Source: Marsupella aquatica
Taxonomy: Eukaryota; Marchantiophyta
Direction: 5' to 3'
NCBI GenBank assembly: GCA_973895155.1
Contig: OZ316898.1
Location: 4,402,001-4,466,000, forward strand
DNA length: 64,000 bases
Shown: in pieces, positions 10,232-23,439 of the stretch
Numbering within the stretch: position 1 is the first letter of the stretch
How the letters are laid out: every line of letters starts with the position of its first letter
The notes under the pieces: model-generated
Told to the model about the DNA's origin: nothing
What the model saw: the letters and a program-made list of their open reading frames with translations, nothing else
Database searches by the model: none
Position numbers and translations under genes: made by a program

Positions 10232-13200
10232 ATGGTGAAATTCTTAGCCTATGCAGCAGCAAGTTTTCTTGGTGTATTGGGAATGGCATGTTATGCAATG
10301 AGAACAAGACAACAATTCTACCTTGTGATGTATTACCTGGCCCACTCAAGGCTAAGCTTGGCATTGCTGGTGAACATGGGACTTGTCCTTATGTGTTGGT
10401 CTTGGCAATTCATGATCACAATATTTTTGGGGCCCTTAAGAGAAACAGAGGTGGAGAGGCTAAGTGAACATTTTTGGAGGGAAGTGATGGAGATACTCTT
10501 TGCTATGACTGTCTTCAGGGATGAATTACATCTTCGCTTTCTATTTTGGATATCTGTGCTTTTATTTTTCAAAACGTATCACTGGCTTGTTCAAAAGAGG
10601 GTGGAGTATATAGAAACTACACCATCCATGGAACGTCTCTTACATGTACGCCTCTGCACCTTCATGGCGCTTCTCTTGACGCTCGACTGCCTATTTTTTC
10701 ATCGTTCCTTCACCCACTTACTTAAGACCAGACAACCATCAGTGTCCCTCTTCTTTGCTTTCGAGTAAGGGCATCCATAACAACAGTGTACATATATAGG
10801 TTTCATGAACTTGTTATTTACGTCTTTGATTGTAAGTTTGTTCTCGTGTTTGTTTGGAATTTCTATCTTATTGTATCTTTGCATAAAGTAGCAAGAACTT
10901 CAACCATGAGTGCAAAAGTCTAAAGCCCTTGATGAGAACAAAAAATATTAGTGACAGATTAATTCACAGAAATAATGTTAAGAACTCTAGTACATTTGCT
11001 GTGTTTGTTTATTCTTAATTTGAGAATATGACATTTTATTTTTGATGCAATTAAACGGCACAGTAATACTAACTTAATTTCAGAAGTACATTCAGAGACA
11101 TTTGCATTATATCTTACAACCCTTGCATGTATTGCATTTTCCCACCTTAATAGAATGCCTACATTCAATAACTATGACATCACAAACATTTCACTTCTCC
11201 GGTCAATTTGAATTGCCAGACCCAATTTCACAGTCATTAAATGCCTATGTTGAAGTCAGACCACCACAACATTCCTTTTGTTTCTCTGTAATAATGCACA
11301 AACAATGCATCTCAACATGAGAAATATAACTTACATTTGTAGATTGACAGGAATTAGATTCTTTCATGAATTTTCAACTTAGGTACTCATTCTTTACATA
11401 AATTTCTTGTCAATCTACAAAAGTAAATTTGTATTTCTAATGTTGAGACGAATTGTACCTCAAAATTTATAATTGATAAGTGTGTACTTGATATTCGGAA
11501 TATTGATTAATATAATGCCATTATATATGACTGGATTTGTTTCTTATTTTCTTTGATCAATATTAGTTGGGATTATGTTACTAGTGGATACATCATAATT
11601 GATGTAATAAGAAAATAAGAAGTTAAGGCAGAGAAATATTCAAATCACATGCATTTAATCAGTCAGTGACAAATATCAATATTGATACTATTGATTGACT
11701 ATTGGTTTTTCAATGTACTCACTGGTGAACATCTCATAGATTAGTAAGTCCAAAAGTGATTGAGACCTTATATCTCAAAACGAGAGGAGCTTGATTTACA
11801 CTTAGTCGTTACTTTGTAACTTTCCAACTCTAAATTGGCAGGTAAATTGGTAAGTTTTGGTCGCACTCAGATTAGATTAGTTGCATCCCTCTATACGAGT
11901 TTGAGACTACTTTGTTGCCTCATGTCCGGCCTCATGTTGATATGCAGGTTTTTTCTATTACAAGGTACCCAAGAAAAACCTTCAATCTAATCCACCTAAT
12001 GAAAATATCAGAAAGTTGGAAAGTAGTTCAAGGTTAGGGTGTTGTTATTTTAACTTGACATTTACAATTCATTCTAATTTGAGAATTAAGGATATAATTT
12101 GGATGAATGTCAGATATGCAATATTGACGACAATCACTATTACAACATGCATAAAGTATGCTCTTCACATAAGAGATATATTCTGTGATGGGCGATTAAC
12201 TGGAAAGGATGTATATGTCTTCTATGTGGAGCTTGTGCAAGATTTATTGCATTTGTCTCTCTATCTCTTGTTCTTCTTGGTGATTTTCATGTAAGCATGC
12301 TGAGAACGCTACTTGTTTGCTTGTATTTGAAGTAGACTATGATAAGTTTTTGGACTCACATCAGTATGCCTATTTCAAAATTGTCTCACCTAATTAACCA
12401 ACCCATAATAGTAATTTTAGCAACTAATTGCAAGATCAATGAAAATGATACCCATATTTACAGTTTTTAAGTAGAGCATAGTATGTAATTGTAGTCACTA
12501 AGCAATCAATGAACTAACTAAGATGATAGTTTAGATGTACATGAACACATCTTATCGAGTGTTCACAAATTGTAAGCGTCTAGCTAGCCATCTAGAAAAC
12601 AGTCAATCTACAAAAGAGTATTTGACTGCCATCGATGATGTGTTGAAGTTGTTATAGACCACAATGCCCATCAATTTGCATAGCATTCATGATCTATAGA
12701 TGAGTTGACTATTGTACATTGGTCGGGACTTTGATTTCTAGACAGAACTTATGGCACTCAACCTAAGTTCCAGTAAGGAAAATTTGAGCTCCAGGATATA
12801 GGTCCACACAAAAAACCTCCAATTCATATTTAATCTAATTTTTCAGATATTATGGACTTCCACTCCATTTGGTAAGAGAGCTTTACGAGACTTTCCAAAA
12901 CTTCAAAACTCGAATTGCTGACTTTATTCGATATAGAAGATTGACATCTAATATGAATGAACGCTTTCAAGACCCAACTCCTGAAGAAATCAACCGGTAT
13001 ATTTCATCAATCTATAGTGTGAATTATGTGACTTAAAATTTTGAATTAGTATAAAATTACGATGAACAAAATATTACAGACTGTGTATTGCCCTCATTTC
13101 ACGGAGGTACTTAGGCAGGATCTCATCTAATTCTAGTCCCGAATCCAGTATATGGTACTTTGAAAAATCTAGCAAAACTTGCACATATGACCTCATGCAG

Positions 13201-15713
13201 GATGTAATATACTGGAGGTCTTGAACAACGTTTGAGACCCAATAGACCATGATTCTAGCTAGAAGACTACTTTTGCTCAATAGTACATTTCCTTTGTATG
13301 CCTGGATGCTCACATTTTTGCTTAACTTGTCAACAGTTTTCTTGGTCCATTTGGGTCATTTACCTAAACACGGTGGTCCATCCAGGCATCAATTTACATT
13401 TTTTTTAAAGATCCTAATGCAATATTAGACTGTATCTTGTGGGAAACATTTTGCAACAGTGACCCAACATGTATAATTTGCCGAGAGGAGATGATAGAAG
13501 CAAAGAAGTTACCATGCAGACACCTCTTTCATATGCATTGTCTACGATCATGGCTTGAGAGACAACACACATGCCCTACATGTAGAGCTCCTTTGCTTGG
13601 CTCTGAAGATGAGCCAGAGCAATATGATCACGAGGATGAAGATATAGCCATGGACATTCCCCAATACAATGGTATAGATTTCAAAATAAATGTCAACTTT
13701 AAGAACTTTTTGGTAGCAAGAAATTAGTCATTGAATATATTATCACCTTTCAGGTCACCATTTAAAGACATAATATATTGGAGCTAGATTCAAATCAATT
13801 GTAAGTTTTTGATGATGGAGTCTCATTCATTTTGCTATTCAATGTTTATTGACACCATAGTTTCTCTCACATTTGGTTCACTTATCATGCACTTAATTCT
13901 TTCAATGAAAAATTATAATCTGCAAGATATATATCTCATACATTGAAACAGCTTGAATACATCTAGATTACTGTTGCAAATGTCTCTTTTTAAGCAGTTG
14001 TGTTGGAATATGTAGAAGAGAACTTCACGAGACATGAAAATGCCAATTCCTTTGAAAATGACGGGGCTACAAATAGCAGTGAAGAAGATGGCCCACAAAC
14101 AGCACAATTGCAAGCCTCTACAAGTATCCCAACTACACTAAATGGTCAAACTTATACACATTTAGCGTTTACAGATGGGAGGCCAACTTGGTACTTTTTC
14201 CCTTATCTCAAAGTTATAAGCATAATTTCTAGAATTTCCTCAAAAATTACTCCTTTATTTCTTGTTGTCACTGTATTTTTTTTTTACTGTTTCAAGGGTA
14301 ATGCCACGTTCGTCATCAAGCTTTCATGTTGGCTGAAAATGTGTTAAGAGTGTGGCAATATCATCCTCACACAACTACTCACAATGATTGGTATGGGTAA
14401 TCTCTTCTGGACTTCTTGACAGGTACCCAATGTTTGTGCCAGTACTGTCTCCCTACCTAAGAGGAGGTCAAGCACATCCTTTGGCATGCGATGGAAGAGG
14501 AGATGAACCAAAAGCACATCCTAGACCTGAAGATGGTTTCCCTGATCTTGAGAGTAAAGCAGAAGAAAACACCCCAAGTGTTCTTAAGGACTCCAGTGCT
14601 CAAAATCCTAATACACATCAATGGTCCTACATGCCTAGAATAATGAGAATACCCCAACATTTCAATCACCGTCAATGGGATGGAGCGTTGGCAAATAATT
14701 TGAGCTTCCCACATGGAAAAACACCATCGACCTCTACTCATGACAATGAAATGGAGGGAACGATGCCATCTGCAAGAGGCTCTACTTCTCTGGCTCAGAT
14801 TATCACCTGGAACCCTGGAACATTGAGCATCTCTCGTTATGAAGAACAAGATGCCTACTTGGAACGTGTTATTCAGGTTTATATCTCTCATTTTTCTGAA
14901 CAATACATTTGTTGATGGTGGTTATCCCAGTGGGCAGCTTGAATCCACAGAGTCTAAGGTTATCTACACTAAGAGTTGAGATGAGAGTCTGTGGAGAATC
15001 CAGCTACATACTGCACTGATGTTTGAGTAGAGGCCTTGATACTCCCTGAAGTCTCATATTGTACGAGCTTGAGCTGCCATATCAGATCCAATGACATAAC
15101 TTTGTCAGTTATGTCATTGGATCTGATATGGCAGCTTTGTCAGTCAATACTACCCAGCAAAGGTCAATTCCAAGTCTCAGAGGTCATTTAGAAAAAGATA
15201 TCAGCAAACACAACCCTGCCTGTCAAAGTGCGAATCATCTAGCGGTGAACAATGAGGTCATCTATTCACCCGGGTGAAAGGCTATTATGAAGGCGAGATC
15301 CCATTCCATCCTAGCTGTTTTCTCGACACTTCGAGATGTTTTCTTGTTTCCACCCGATTTTTTCACTGTTACGATGCTAAGACTCTAAAATCTCAGCTGG
15401 TTTTATTGTCTTCCTTGCATGATGTCTGCAGGTTTTGAAAGGACAGTTACAGTCCGCAATTGACATCCAGCACAAACTGAACATTTTACATGCAGAAGAG
15501 CATTTACGAGGGTTCTCTGTTCCACTGGAGATTTTTAGAGATAGTGAAAGTGAAAAAAGCGACCGAAATGCTGCACAAGAAGTTGATCGGTCCACCTTCC
15601 GTTTAAACAGCGATATCGATAATAGGAGAAAAGTAGCCATTCACCATTTCAAAGATCATTGTGGACATTGTCCGCAAACACAATCTTCAGCACATACATA
15701 TGGTGATGACTAG
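10232..15713 (+). CDS. HRD1: HRD1-type ER membrane RING-H2 E3 ubiquitin ligase (7 exons)
   Basis: Joining exons 10232-10764, 12114-12290, 12847-12996, 13460-13671, 13998-14190, 14423-14876 and 15432-15713 gives 666 residues, with GT-AG introns and matching phases throughout. The N-terminal half is polytopic and carries HRD1 signatures: LREAEVERL-like LRETEVERLSEHFW, QKRVEYIETTPS and SVSLFFAFEY, then FYVELVQDLLHLSLYLLFFLVIF. A RING-H2 finger follows at residues 291-328 (CIIC...CRHLFHMHCLRSWL...CPTC). The C-terminal half is hydrophilic and probably disordered. Known role of the family: it ubiquitinates misfolded ER proteins in ER-associated degradation together with SEL1/HRD3 and UBC partners, at the ER membrane with the RING facing the cytosol. 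The start is the first ATG, matching the short family N-terminus. All RING ligands are present, so it should be functional. It is convergent with the F-box gene. Confidence 0.93.
11307..11450. mobile_element. Foldback MITE in HRD1 intron 1
   Basis: Left arm 11307-11354 and right arm 11401-11450 are inverted copies of each other at roughly 80% identity (core TTTGTAGATTGACA; outer part CTCAACAT..GAAATA). The spacer is about 46 bp. The size (about 144 bp), AT content and hairpin form fit a small MITE. It sits in a 1.35-kb intron, away from both splice sites. Confidence 0.55.
15072..15136. repeat. Perfect 30-bp hairpin in HRD1 intron 6
   Basis: AGCTGCCATATCAGATCCAA followed by TGACATAACT (15072-15101) is followed by a 5-base loop TTGTC and its exact reverse complement (15107-15136). 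CTTTGTCAGT occurs both at the loop and just after the right arm. A flawless 30-bp stem in an AT-rich intron is far outside chance and points to a recent single event. Confidence 0.9.
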
Positions 15714-16708
15714 TAGAAATCAAGTCGTTTAGTCGCATTCTACTAGATAATGAATTCGCCTCTTAGTCAATCAAAATGGACATAAGGCACATGGGGTGTA
15801 TATTTCACTCTATCCAAAAACCTTTGCAGAACAATCGTCCTTGCAAGGGATACACTACTCCCCCACACTCGTTACCTCCCATTCCATTATTTGGGACAGA
15901 GTCGCAATCGTACCTTGAACCAGTTGGGTGACAAGTAGAGAGTATTCATATAAGGTCTTACTTAGATAAGTCTGGACATGTTGAAGGAATACTTGAGAGA
16001 GAAAGTACACCAGAATGCGGAAGGAGAACAATAGTAAGAAATGAGAAGTAACAAAAACTCCTCCCATTCATCATCAGGACTCCAGTTCTTCACAGTGCCA
16101 TAGACTAAGAAACAAGTATTTCTCAGCAACATCTAGCTCTGAAATGAATGTTTCTTATTCGACATTGGCCAGATCTCCGAAGGAGCCTTCAATCCCCCTT
16201 ACAAACTCTTGAGCAGAGAAAACTCCTGTAATGAGGAAAACTGCCGCAATTCTTCTGGACCAGTATTTATTCGCGGCAGCATACAATTAACAACCCAACT
16301 GGACCCTGCATGAATATCAGGGCTAAATCCCCCAAGAAACCAATGGTCAAGCGCCAATTACTTCTAAGGCACTCTTTCATTCACTTGTTCTAAGCTAACT
16401 ACTGGAACTGACTAAGACGCAAAAAGGTAGATCCTTCGCTCAACCTACTTCAAAGGCACATTGGCTTGACAGTACCTCTTCGGATTTACGCAACATAACA
16501 GTTGGTTGATACCACACATGTCATGTACCATGATTTGACACTACGAGACAAAGAGCTTTGTCGTGTATGTCAAGATACCGAAGCTTAAGTGAGACTTGAC
16601 GCGAGAGCAGGGGTATTCACATTAACAATATCGCTTTGTAAATATTCTGTACTCCCACCAACTTTCTAAAAAACAGAATACCTGCTAAAGAGGGCAGCAT
16701 ACTAGCTG
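15714..16708. other. Intergenic region between convergent HRD1 and F-box genes
   Basis: It must hold both 3' UTRs and terminators. No clear poly(A) signal could be singled out and no further gene is seen. Confidence 0.5.
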
Positions 16709-19521
16709 CTAACTACGTGGAAGTTGCTTCCCGTTCCAATGATCAGCACATGTAATAGCATGAGCACGAGCCTTGGGAGACAACTGCTGAAGTAAAATAT
16801 CTCGAATATGGGTGCCAGCTGTTTCACCGGCACGCGTTGCTAACTCCAAGAAAACTAGTGCAAGACCTCCATCTCCTTCCTGCATGTTTTTCCAACTACG
16901 TTACTATCTCAACCGTTTTCCATTGAAAATTTCCATCATTGACACGAATTTTTCTTGACATCGTGCATATACATCCTTCAAAGCCAGTCACATAGAAGAG
17001 CAACCTGACTGACGAAAGCGTAGCATCAATTAGATAGTGTGCAGCACTTTGCCCAGAACTGTGCCGGAACACTCACCGAAAATAAGGTCAGGCCGTGCTC
17101 AAATTGGGCTTTACGATGCCCAGCAAGGGCAGCACGTCGCATCCATCTCCTTGCTTCTCTAAAGTCTCTCAGGAGACCCTCTCCTCCCAGGAAGCATAAG
17201 GCTGTGTTATACATGGCCCGCGTACTTCCACCTTCTGCTGCCCGGAGATACCAACGAGCCTGTTTTGAGAACAACTGTGAGATGCTGATACCGCAGAAGC
17301 CTTAAGACATGCCTACATGCAAAACTTAACCAGCTCCATTCTCAATTTCATAAGATCAACAAAGTTATTTGCAATCACTGTTCCAAGAAATAGACTGAAG
17401 AGGAATGAAAGCTTTTGCACTCTGTCAAGACAAACTTACTGCTCTGACAAGGTTTCGCTCTACACCCCTCCCTTGTTGCAAGCACAGAGCAAGACTGTAT
17501 TGAGCACGGACATGGCCTGCCAGAGCCGCTCGATGAAACCATTTGGCTGCTTCGATGGGATCGCTAGGTTCTGGAGTGACGTATATAACACCAATGAATC
17601 AGATCGTCGAAACAGGCGCTAAACATCTCCAAACATGAAACCGATAGGCAGTGGTAACGATCAGCAAAATCTGAACCAAGTCAGGATGGCCTTATAAATG
17701 GACCATCCCACTACACTCGTCACACGAAGAGGCTGCAACAAAATGGCACTATCCTTCCATTTCGAGCAACAGAAGAGAAAAAGTGATTTGGGAATCTATA
17801 AAGCTGACCACAAGGCAGGAAAACTTGCGTTCAGACATGTCAAAATGGCAAGGTAAGGTTAGACCCTACCCAAAAAAGAATTACTTACCCTGTAGATAAG
17901 CCAAACCAAGGTTGCATTGTCCAGCAGGATCGCCAAGGTCAGCTGCTTGCTTATACCATTGAATTCCCTCCTCTCTCCTTCCCTGTTGAAGAAAATCACA
18001 ACTGTAAGAAGTCACATTACCAGACAAAAACAAACCTAACCCACAGACCTAAATTTTTTGATTAATCACCTTTCATCACCTCCCAACCAAAAAATCCCAG
18101 GAATCAAGTTCAAGAAACAGCATGGACTCATTCAGCCTCACTAATCTTGAAAGTCGAATCCTGGGATGAAGAGTTTAATCCTGTGACGAAGTTTCTTTAG
18201 GTTCCACCAACACTAGATTCGTGATGAAAAGAGCGACGCTTGAGGTAATGCCGCAAACTAGAGTATTTATGTACTCAGTCAGTAATTACTTTCTGAAGGA
18301 CTCCTGACCTATGATCGAACGATATTTTCGCAGAGCATAATTTGGCTCCACAGATATCTCCAGAGAAATAAACATTGGCCTTCCTAAACAGCTGTCAAAA
18401 TCCTTGGAAGCCTATACTGTCTATCAAATAAAATACAACATGGACTAAATTTTCAACTTCACATAAAACTCTTTTCTAATGGAGGAAGCAAGGAAGTAAC
18501 TACGACTGTGTTAGCTAGAGGAGGATGATTGCAGAAGTGCTGAAACACCTCGACAAACAAGGTGTCGTTATCAAAGACAGTTAGCACGGAGGAAATCCAC
18601 ACGAATTGCTTCCGAACCAATCGAACTGCAGCCTTAAAAAATCTAGAAACCTCCGAAACTGTAGGAGGACCCTCCCCATGTCGAAAGAAACTTCTGATTA
18701 TCCTCATTCGTCTATGGGTACGTCGGTTTGGAGATAGTACTGGAACTCACCATTTCCCAGAGGAGAAGCCCGGCATCGACCATTGCAGCAGCACAGCCCC
18801 TCACAGCCCCCTTCAAGAATGAGTCCAATGCCTTGTCGAGGTTGCGAGAGAATCCACCCCGTCCATGCTTCAGCTTCTTACCCCAATGAACAAAAAGCAT
18901 TGCTTGCCGAAGAGGCTCGAGAGCCTCACACCACCCCTTACAAACCCTACTCGCTGACCACAAGTTGGGCCAGGAAAACGACCCGGCAATCCGTCTCAAG
19001 ATATCAAAAGGAAGTGCAGAAAAGTCAGCAGTGCATTCGGATGGCTCGCTTGGAGGAGTTATCCTTCTCGTCTCCCCACCTGCGTTTGAGCTTGAGCAGC
19101 TCGCCTTGGACCGCCCATCCGCTTGCCCATCCATCCAGAACCTATTCTCCAGGTCCGATGACTCATACTTGAACTGGCTATCTCTCCACGCCACGGCCGA
19201 GAGGCAGTCTGGGGCTCCGATGTCATTGAACAGGGATGTGACTCTCTCCCTATTCCCTGTTGCTCCTACCCATTGTCCTTCCCTCGAGACTGTGTCGCTG
19301 GGTTGCTGTTGTCGACTGAGCTCCCTTCGCCTTGGGCATCTCTTGGAATCCCTCTGCCGATGTTTCTGAATGAATGACCCTGCCGAGCTCGCATGGTGAT
19401 GGTGGCTGCTCAGCTTGCAGCGCCGCCGGGTATCGGGCTGCTGCTCTGTGTTTAGAGAGGACCGACCAGGCACCTGCCTGTCATTTCGCCCCCCAGGGCG
19501 TGTGCTGCTACTGCTGCTCAT
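16709..19521 (-). CDS. F-box protein with Sel1-like (TPR) repeats, At1g70590 type (5 exons)
   Basis: Exons on minus: 19521-18751, 17982-17889, 17570-17440, 17259-17077 and 16879-16709. All introns are GT-AG and phases agree, giving 449 residues. Residues 1-165 are low-complexity, basic and Ser/His-rich, probably disordered. An F-box lies at about 168-205 (FSALPFDILRRIAGSFSWPN...VCKGWCEAL), followed by the family hallmark WGKKLKHGRGG...NLDKALDSFLKGAVRG. About four Sel1/TPR repeats follow (for example GDPAGQCNLGLAYLQ, GHVRAQYSLALCLQQGRGVE, GSTRAMYNTALCFLGGEGL, GHRKAQFEHGLTLFS). Known role: F-box proteins bind SKP1 in SCF ubiquitin ligases; the Sel1 array probably binds substrate, which is unknown. 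The Arabidopsis homologue as I recall it is about 100 residues shorter, the extra being the N-terminus. The start is the first ATG of the long first-exon frame; an upstream coding exon cannot be excluded. Confidence 0.9.
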
Positions 19522-21300
19522 CCTCAAGATTTCTGCAGATAATGAAACTTACCGCCAAGACAACTTCGACACTGTCTTCTGAGAACTGCGACGAGATCCA
19601 GCTGAGACCTGGCTGCCAGCCTCAGCTAAACTCCTGTCGACCTTCCAGAAAACTACTCAAAATCTCAAGAATGATGGCCGTGATTTCGTCAGCTGCAAAC
19701 CACCCTTTGCCTATTACAACCAGACGAAACGCAGAACTGCGTGATCAAGTCGTCGCCTACCAATTAACGCTTGAGAAGTTTAGAAACGATCCACCTTGAA
19801 GATGACCGAGTATGTAAACAAGCAGCTACTTGTAAACTCCTTTCGACAGGTCGTTTGCCTTTCCTTACGGGAGGTCCACGGCATCCCAGCCGAGGGAAGG
19901 GCTCTTCGATCAGCACTAAAGCAAGAAACCCTGCTTCCTTTGCTTGGTGGGGCAGAACTTCACACGGAAACCAGTACCAAAACAAGGAGCTGAAATATTT
20001 CCGTCTGTACAACCACTGTAACCATGCTTCCCTGGTTGGGGGGCTGAAACCTTCTTAAATCTTCAGCTTGAAGCAATCAGGGTAAGGAAATCCGTATGTG
20101 AAGCCAATATAACCATGCCTCGTTGCTTGAGCAGCTGCAACCTTCTCAAAACTTCAGCATGAAGCCATCAGGGCACGGCAGGGACAAAGAGGGAGTACAA
20201 TGTTGTCTACTAGGTCATGATCCGCTTGCCTCATCATCAGGCATTTGGCCTCGTCCACAGAGATTCGCGTTAGAACCCTCAGAAGCAACCAAGGGTACAG
20301 AGGCAAAGCACGCTACTTCCTGTTCTCCTCTGAGTCATAAGCCCATTCTGCTTCTCGTGAACTGTGTGTTCTACTTTTCCTTCCACTTTAGTAAACATTT
20401 CCAACAACCTCTTCAAACCGACCAAACCGCCTAATTAGACCACGCCATCTCAACCCCGTTGATGGTCCACAGTCTCCGAAGCCCAACCCTAACGAATCAG
20501 CGGATTGAGGCCTCCAAATTCACTCCACCAAGCTCGTGCATGCATGCATTCATGCACCTGCCTGCCAGTCCGTACCCACGCCCTCACGAGCACTGCCACG
20601 AATTGCACTACAATACCTCACCTCCAGCCAAGCAAGCAGTTCATCACGGTTTTCACGAGACTACGGCAGTAGGCCATTTCCTCTCGCCAAAATCGTCAGG
20701 CGTGGACCCATCATCCATCCAGCTCTGATCGTCCAGCAGCTACACGCACCCCCATACCCTAAATCGAGCAGCGAACCTCCAACAGCTCAGCCTCGTCAGT
20801 CAATCGGCTCTTCAATTGTGCTCCCTGCGAGAATCGAAAACATACCACCACCTCAATTACCGCGCGCCCAACTAATCAACCAAATCAATCAATCCGACTT
20901 GCTCCCAACCTCGACACGCATTTCGTCCAATTCGTAAATTCGTTGCTCCTTCACGTCCAAAACAATGTCGGCCAACTGCACCAAATTCTTCCGGATCCGA
21001 CCAAATTGCGCTCTCCCGAGTCAAACTCCGCGACGAGATCGGATTCGACTTCCTCCTGAAAAGTGCGTGAGCCTCGGACCAAATCGCCCGCCAGCTTCTT
21101 CTTCGTCGCTGAGGGTTTCCGTCAACGACAGCCACGGGTTTCCCGTCAGTAAATCACCCGTCAGCACAAATATTCGTCCACTGTTCTGTCAGCAGCTTGC
21201 GAGTGAGATTGCTCCGCGACTACTACTGAATGACTACTGTACTGAGCGTCGGACGACGCACTATAGGACAAAAAAAAGGGGATTAAGGAATGTACTGTAG
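19522..21300 (-). other. GC-richer region upstream of the F-box gene (probable promoter/5' UTR)
   Basis: Base composition rises relative to the flanks from about 19540 to 21250 and short frames overlap on both strands, but none has recognisable protein features. The position suggests the 5' UTR, possibly with a UTR intron, and promoter of the minus-strand F-box gene. This is inference from position and composition only. Confidence 0.3.
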
Positions 21301-21429
21301 GTAATAAGCCAAGAATAGGTGCAGATTCAGATCCCATATATATTATTATTAGTAGTAGTGAAGTATCAATCTGCAGAGCATCATGGGTCACTAGTGTGTA
21401 CTTCATTTTGGGTCACCTTAGTGACCCTC

Positions 21430-21670
21430 CTATGGGGTTTACTCGGAGCCCTACCAGACTTTTCAATTCTCCGCTCAGTAAGGTGTTACCTTTCACGAGT
21501 ACTTTGTGGTCCTTGTTCCTTTGTCGGCTTTTGGTTGGGGACCCCTAGGCTTGTTTTTCTTGGGGCCCTTTCTCCTCTTTTCCTCCCCTTCATTGAGTTG
21601 CTTTGCCTTTGGGATCTTGTCTCCCAGTTTGGCTTGGCGTTTTCAGCCCTTGGACACTGTGATATATTTT
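21430..21670 (+). repeat. Dispersed retroelement-like repeat, copy 1
   Basis: The stretch CCTCTTTTCCTCCCCTTCAT...TTGCTTTGCCTTTGGGATC is closely matched, inverted, at about 38060-38150. A more diverged relative (GGGATCTCGTGTCC...GCGTTTTTG...GTGATATATC), also inverted, lies at about 23440-23600. Three copies in one window suggest a high-copy element, possibly the 3' part of a non-LTR element. No coding function is assigned. Confidence 0.45.
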
Positions 21671-22049
21671 TGAGGTTAAAGTTACAAATGGATCAATTTA
21701 CCAAAAAAGGGCCAAACAAAGTACTAAAGAGTGTTTCAGAGAAAGCAAAAAGGTTAGACAGGACAACCACTAAACTCAAAAGAATATATGGGGTAAATGT
21801 GAACCCAAACCAAATGGATAATCCATCGGGACATGTCCTATTGGCTCCACCATGCACCAGTCCTTCGGGTCAGTACCAGCTTTTTACTAGTATTGGACCA
21901 TGTAGAATAAGGTACAACTACTAGTGAGACCTGGCGGATCCAGGTCAGTGTGAGAAAGGCAACCATGTTCAACAACATCAATCTGCAGGTGGAACTAGAG
22001 TCTCCAACTGACTCTTTACTATCAAAAAAGGCTTTGCATGCATGTAAAT

Positions 22050-22460
22050 GGTAAAATAACCAAAAACAATAATTTCCATGGAAACTGTCCTACTCATTTT
22101 GCTCCTTCTCTGGTTCGGATTGAACATAGTTTGGCCCTCATTTGACAGAATTGTGTACTCCTTGCTTGGTGTCCCCACTGCCTGCTTGTGTTTGCCATGA
22201 TTTCCTTTTGACATCTGGTCTTCTGGCAACATCCACCTTGGGCAGTCCTTCAGAATGTCGTAGCACACAAAAAAGGAGCAGTCCTTGCCCTTTGAATGTA
22301 GTGTCTTGTAGAGTTCTTTTGCCTTGATCAATGTGTCCTCCATGCTGGTGCCAGAAATGTCAAGATCTTCAACACATTTGTAGCATCCAATAAAATTAGT
22401 TGTGGCTTTCCACGCATAACCCCACTTGCTCTCGAGGGATTTTGAGGTCCTACTTTCAAG
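22050..22460 (-). pseudogene. PIF/Harbinger accessory-gene fragment (NAM-associated C-terminal-like)
   Basis: Reading minus from about 22455, a continuous frame gives SKSLESKWGYAWKATTNFIG, then CYKCVEDL..SGTSMEDTLIKAKELY and FVCYDILKDCPRW. This is the pattern of the SANT/NAM-associated C-terminal domain found in ORF1 of plant PIF/Harbinger transposons (RSL-x-RW, F-x-G-x-Y, SG-x-s-x-x-D, A-x-x-x-Y, hCW-x-iLk-x-x-pKW). Family assignment is from memory. The N-terminal part and any transposase are missing, so it is a remnant. No terminal repeats could be linked to it. Confidence 0.55.
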
Positions 22461-23439
22461 ACCTCAAGGTCTATTTCTATCCTAGTGATCCCCGACACGC
22501 TTCCAAAAATTCTCTGTCTTCGCCCAGACCCAACACATGGATCCTGAGAAATCTCCAAGTATGAATAGCAAAGTTGCTTTAATTTTAGTGGACTGAAATT
22601 TTCCCTCGTTGGGTCATGCCGTCAGATTGCAGCACACATGTTCACTGTCCCCATACTTCAGAAATTGGGAGCTAGGACCACAAGCTTTGTTCAGGCGCAA
22701 AACCATGTGTACTCTGCAATGCACGCAACAAGCTCTACAGTGCACTCGACAAACTTGGCAGAGGTCTGGGCTCAAATGTACAGACTCTGGCGTGAAGATC
22801 ATAAAAATGAGGGAATGTTGTGGGAGTCGTGGGATGTGAACATGTGGCAGAAGGAGCATATAGACCTGCAAAAGTGCCAAGTATTCCAGTCGGCAAACGT
22901 TTGCGCGCTGCAAAAGGCAACAAAAAAATGCCCGTCACCGGTGCAACCAGACAATTGCCTCATTCTGGCATATTTTGGGAAATGCCAGCTACGAGCCGGA
23001 TGGAGAACACCAGTGCGGACGCTCTAAAATACTTCATGAGGTAGCACAAAGTGTGGACAGTGTATGACTCACTGATAATTTCTACAAATTCATAGCTCTC
23101 TCCATTCTTCGTGAAAGGTAGAGATGTTTGACTCATTGGAAAATTGTTTCCAAGATGCTGCTAACAAGCCTGATAACACTCTACTTTGCTGGATATCAAG
23201 AGAGATGCAAAGATCAAATTTGCTCTTGGAACATTTATGGAAGTGGTAAGGGTGTAAACAATAAGTATGTAAAGGGTGTCATGTTCCTTGGGGGTTGCAC
23301 GGTTCATGGGCTCCGTCCACCTGCACTTCAATTTCTCAGGTTTCTACTTGCTGGAAATTTTTCTTCGAAAGGAAACCAAACAGTATGAAAAAATAAACTT
23401 CCAATATCAATGTAAAAGGAGGACAGTGTCTACCTAGGT

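Noticed and set aside
20872-21135. 87-codon Arg-rich minus frame upstream of the F-box gene
   Set aside because: Compositional bias of a GC-rich probable 5' UTR; no splice link to the F-box first exon could be shown.
22614-23027. Overlapping 99- and 129-codon frames on opposite strands
   Set aside because: Neither has domain-like sequence; overlap and Cys/His-rich composition look like chance in repetitive DNA.
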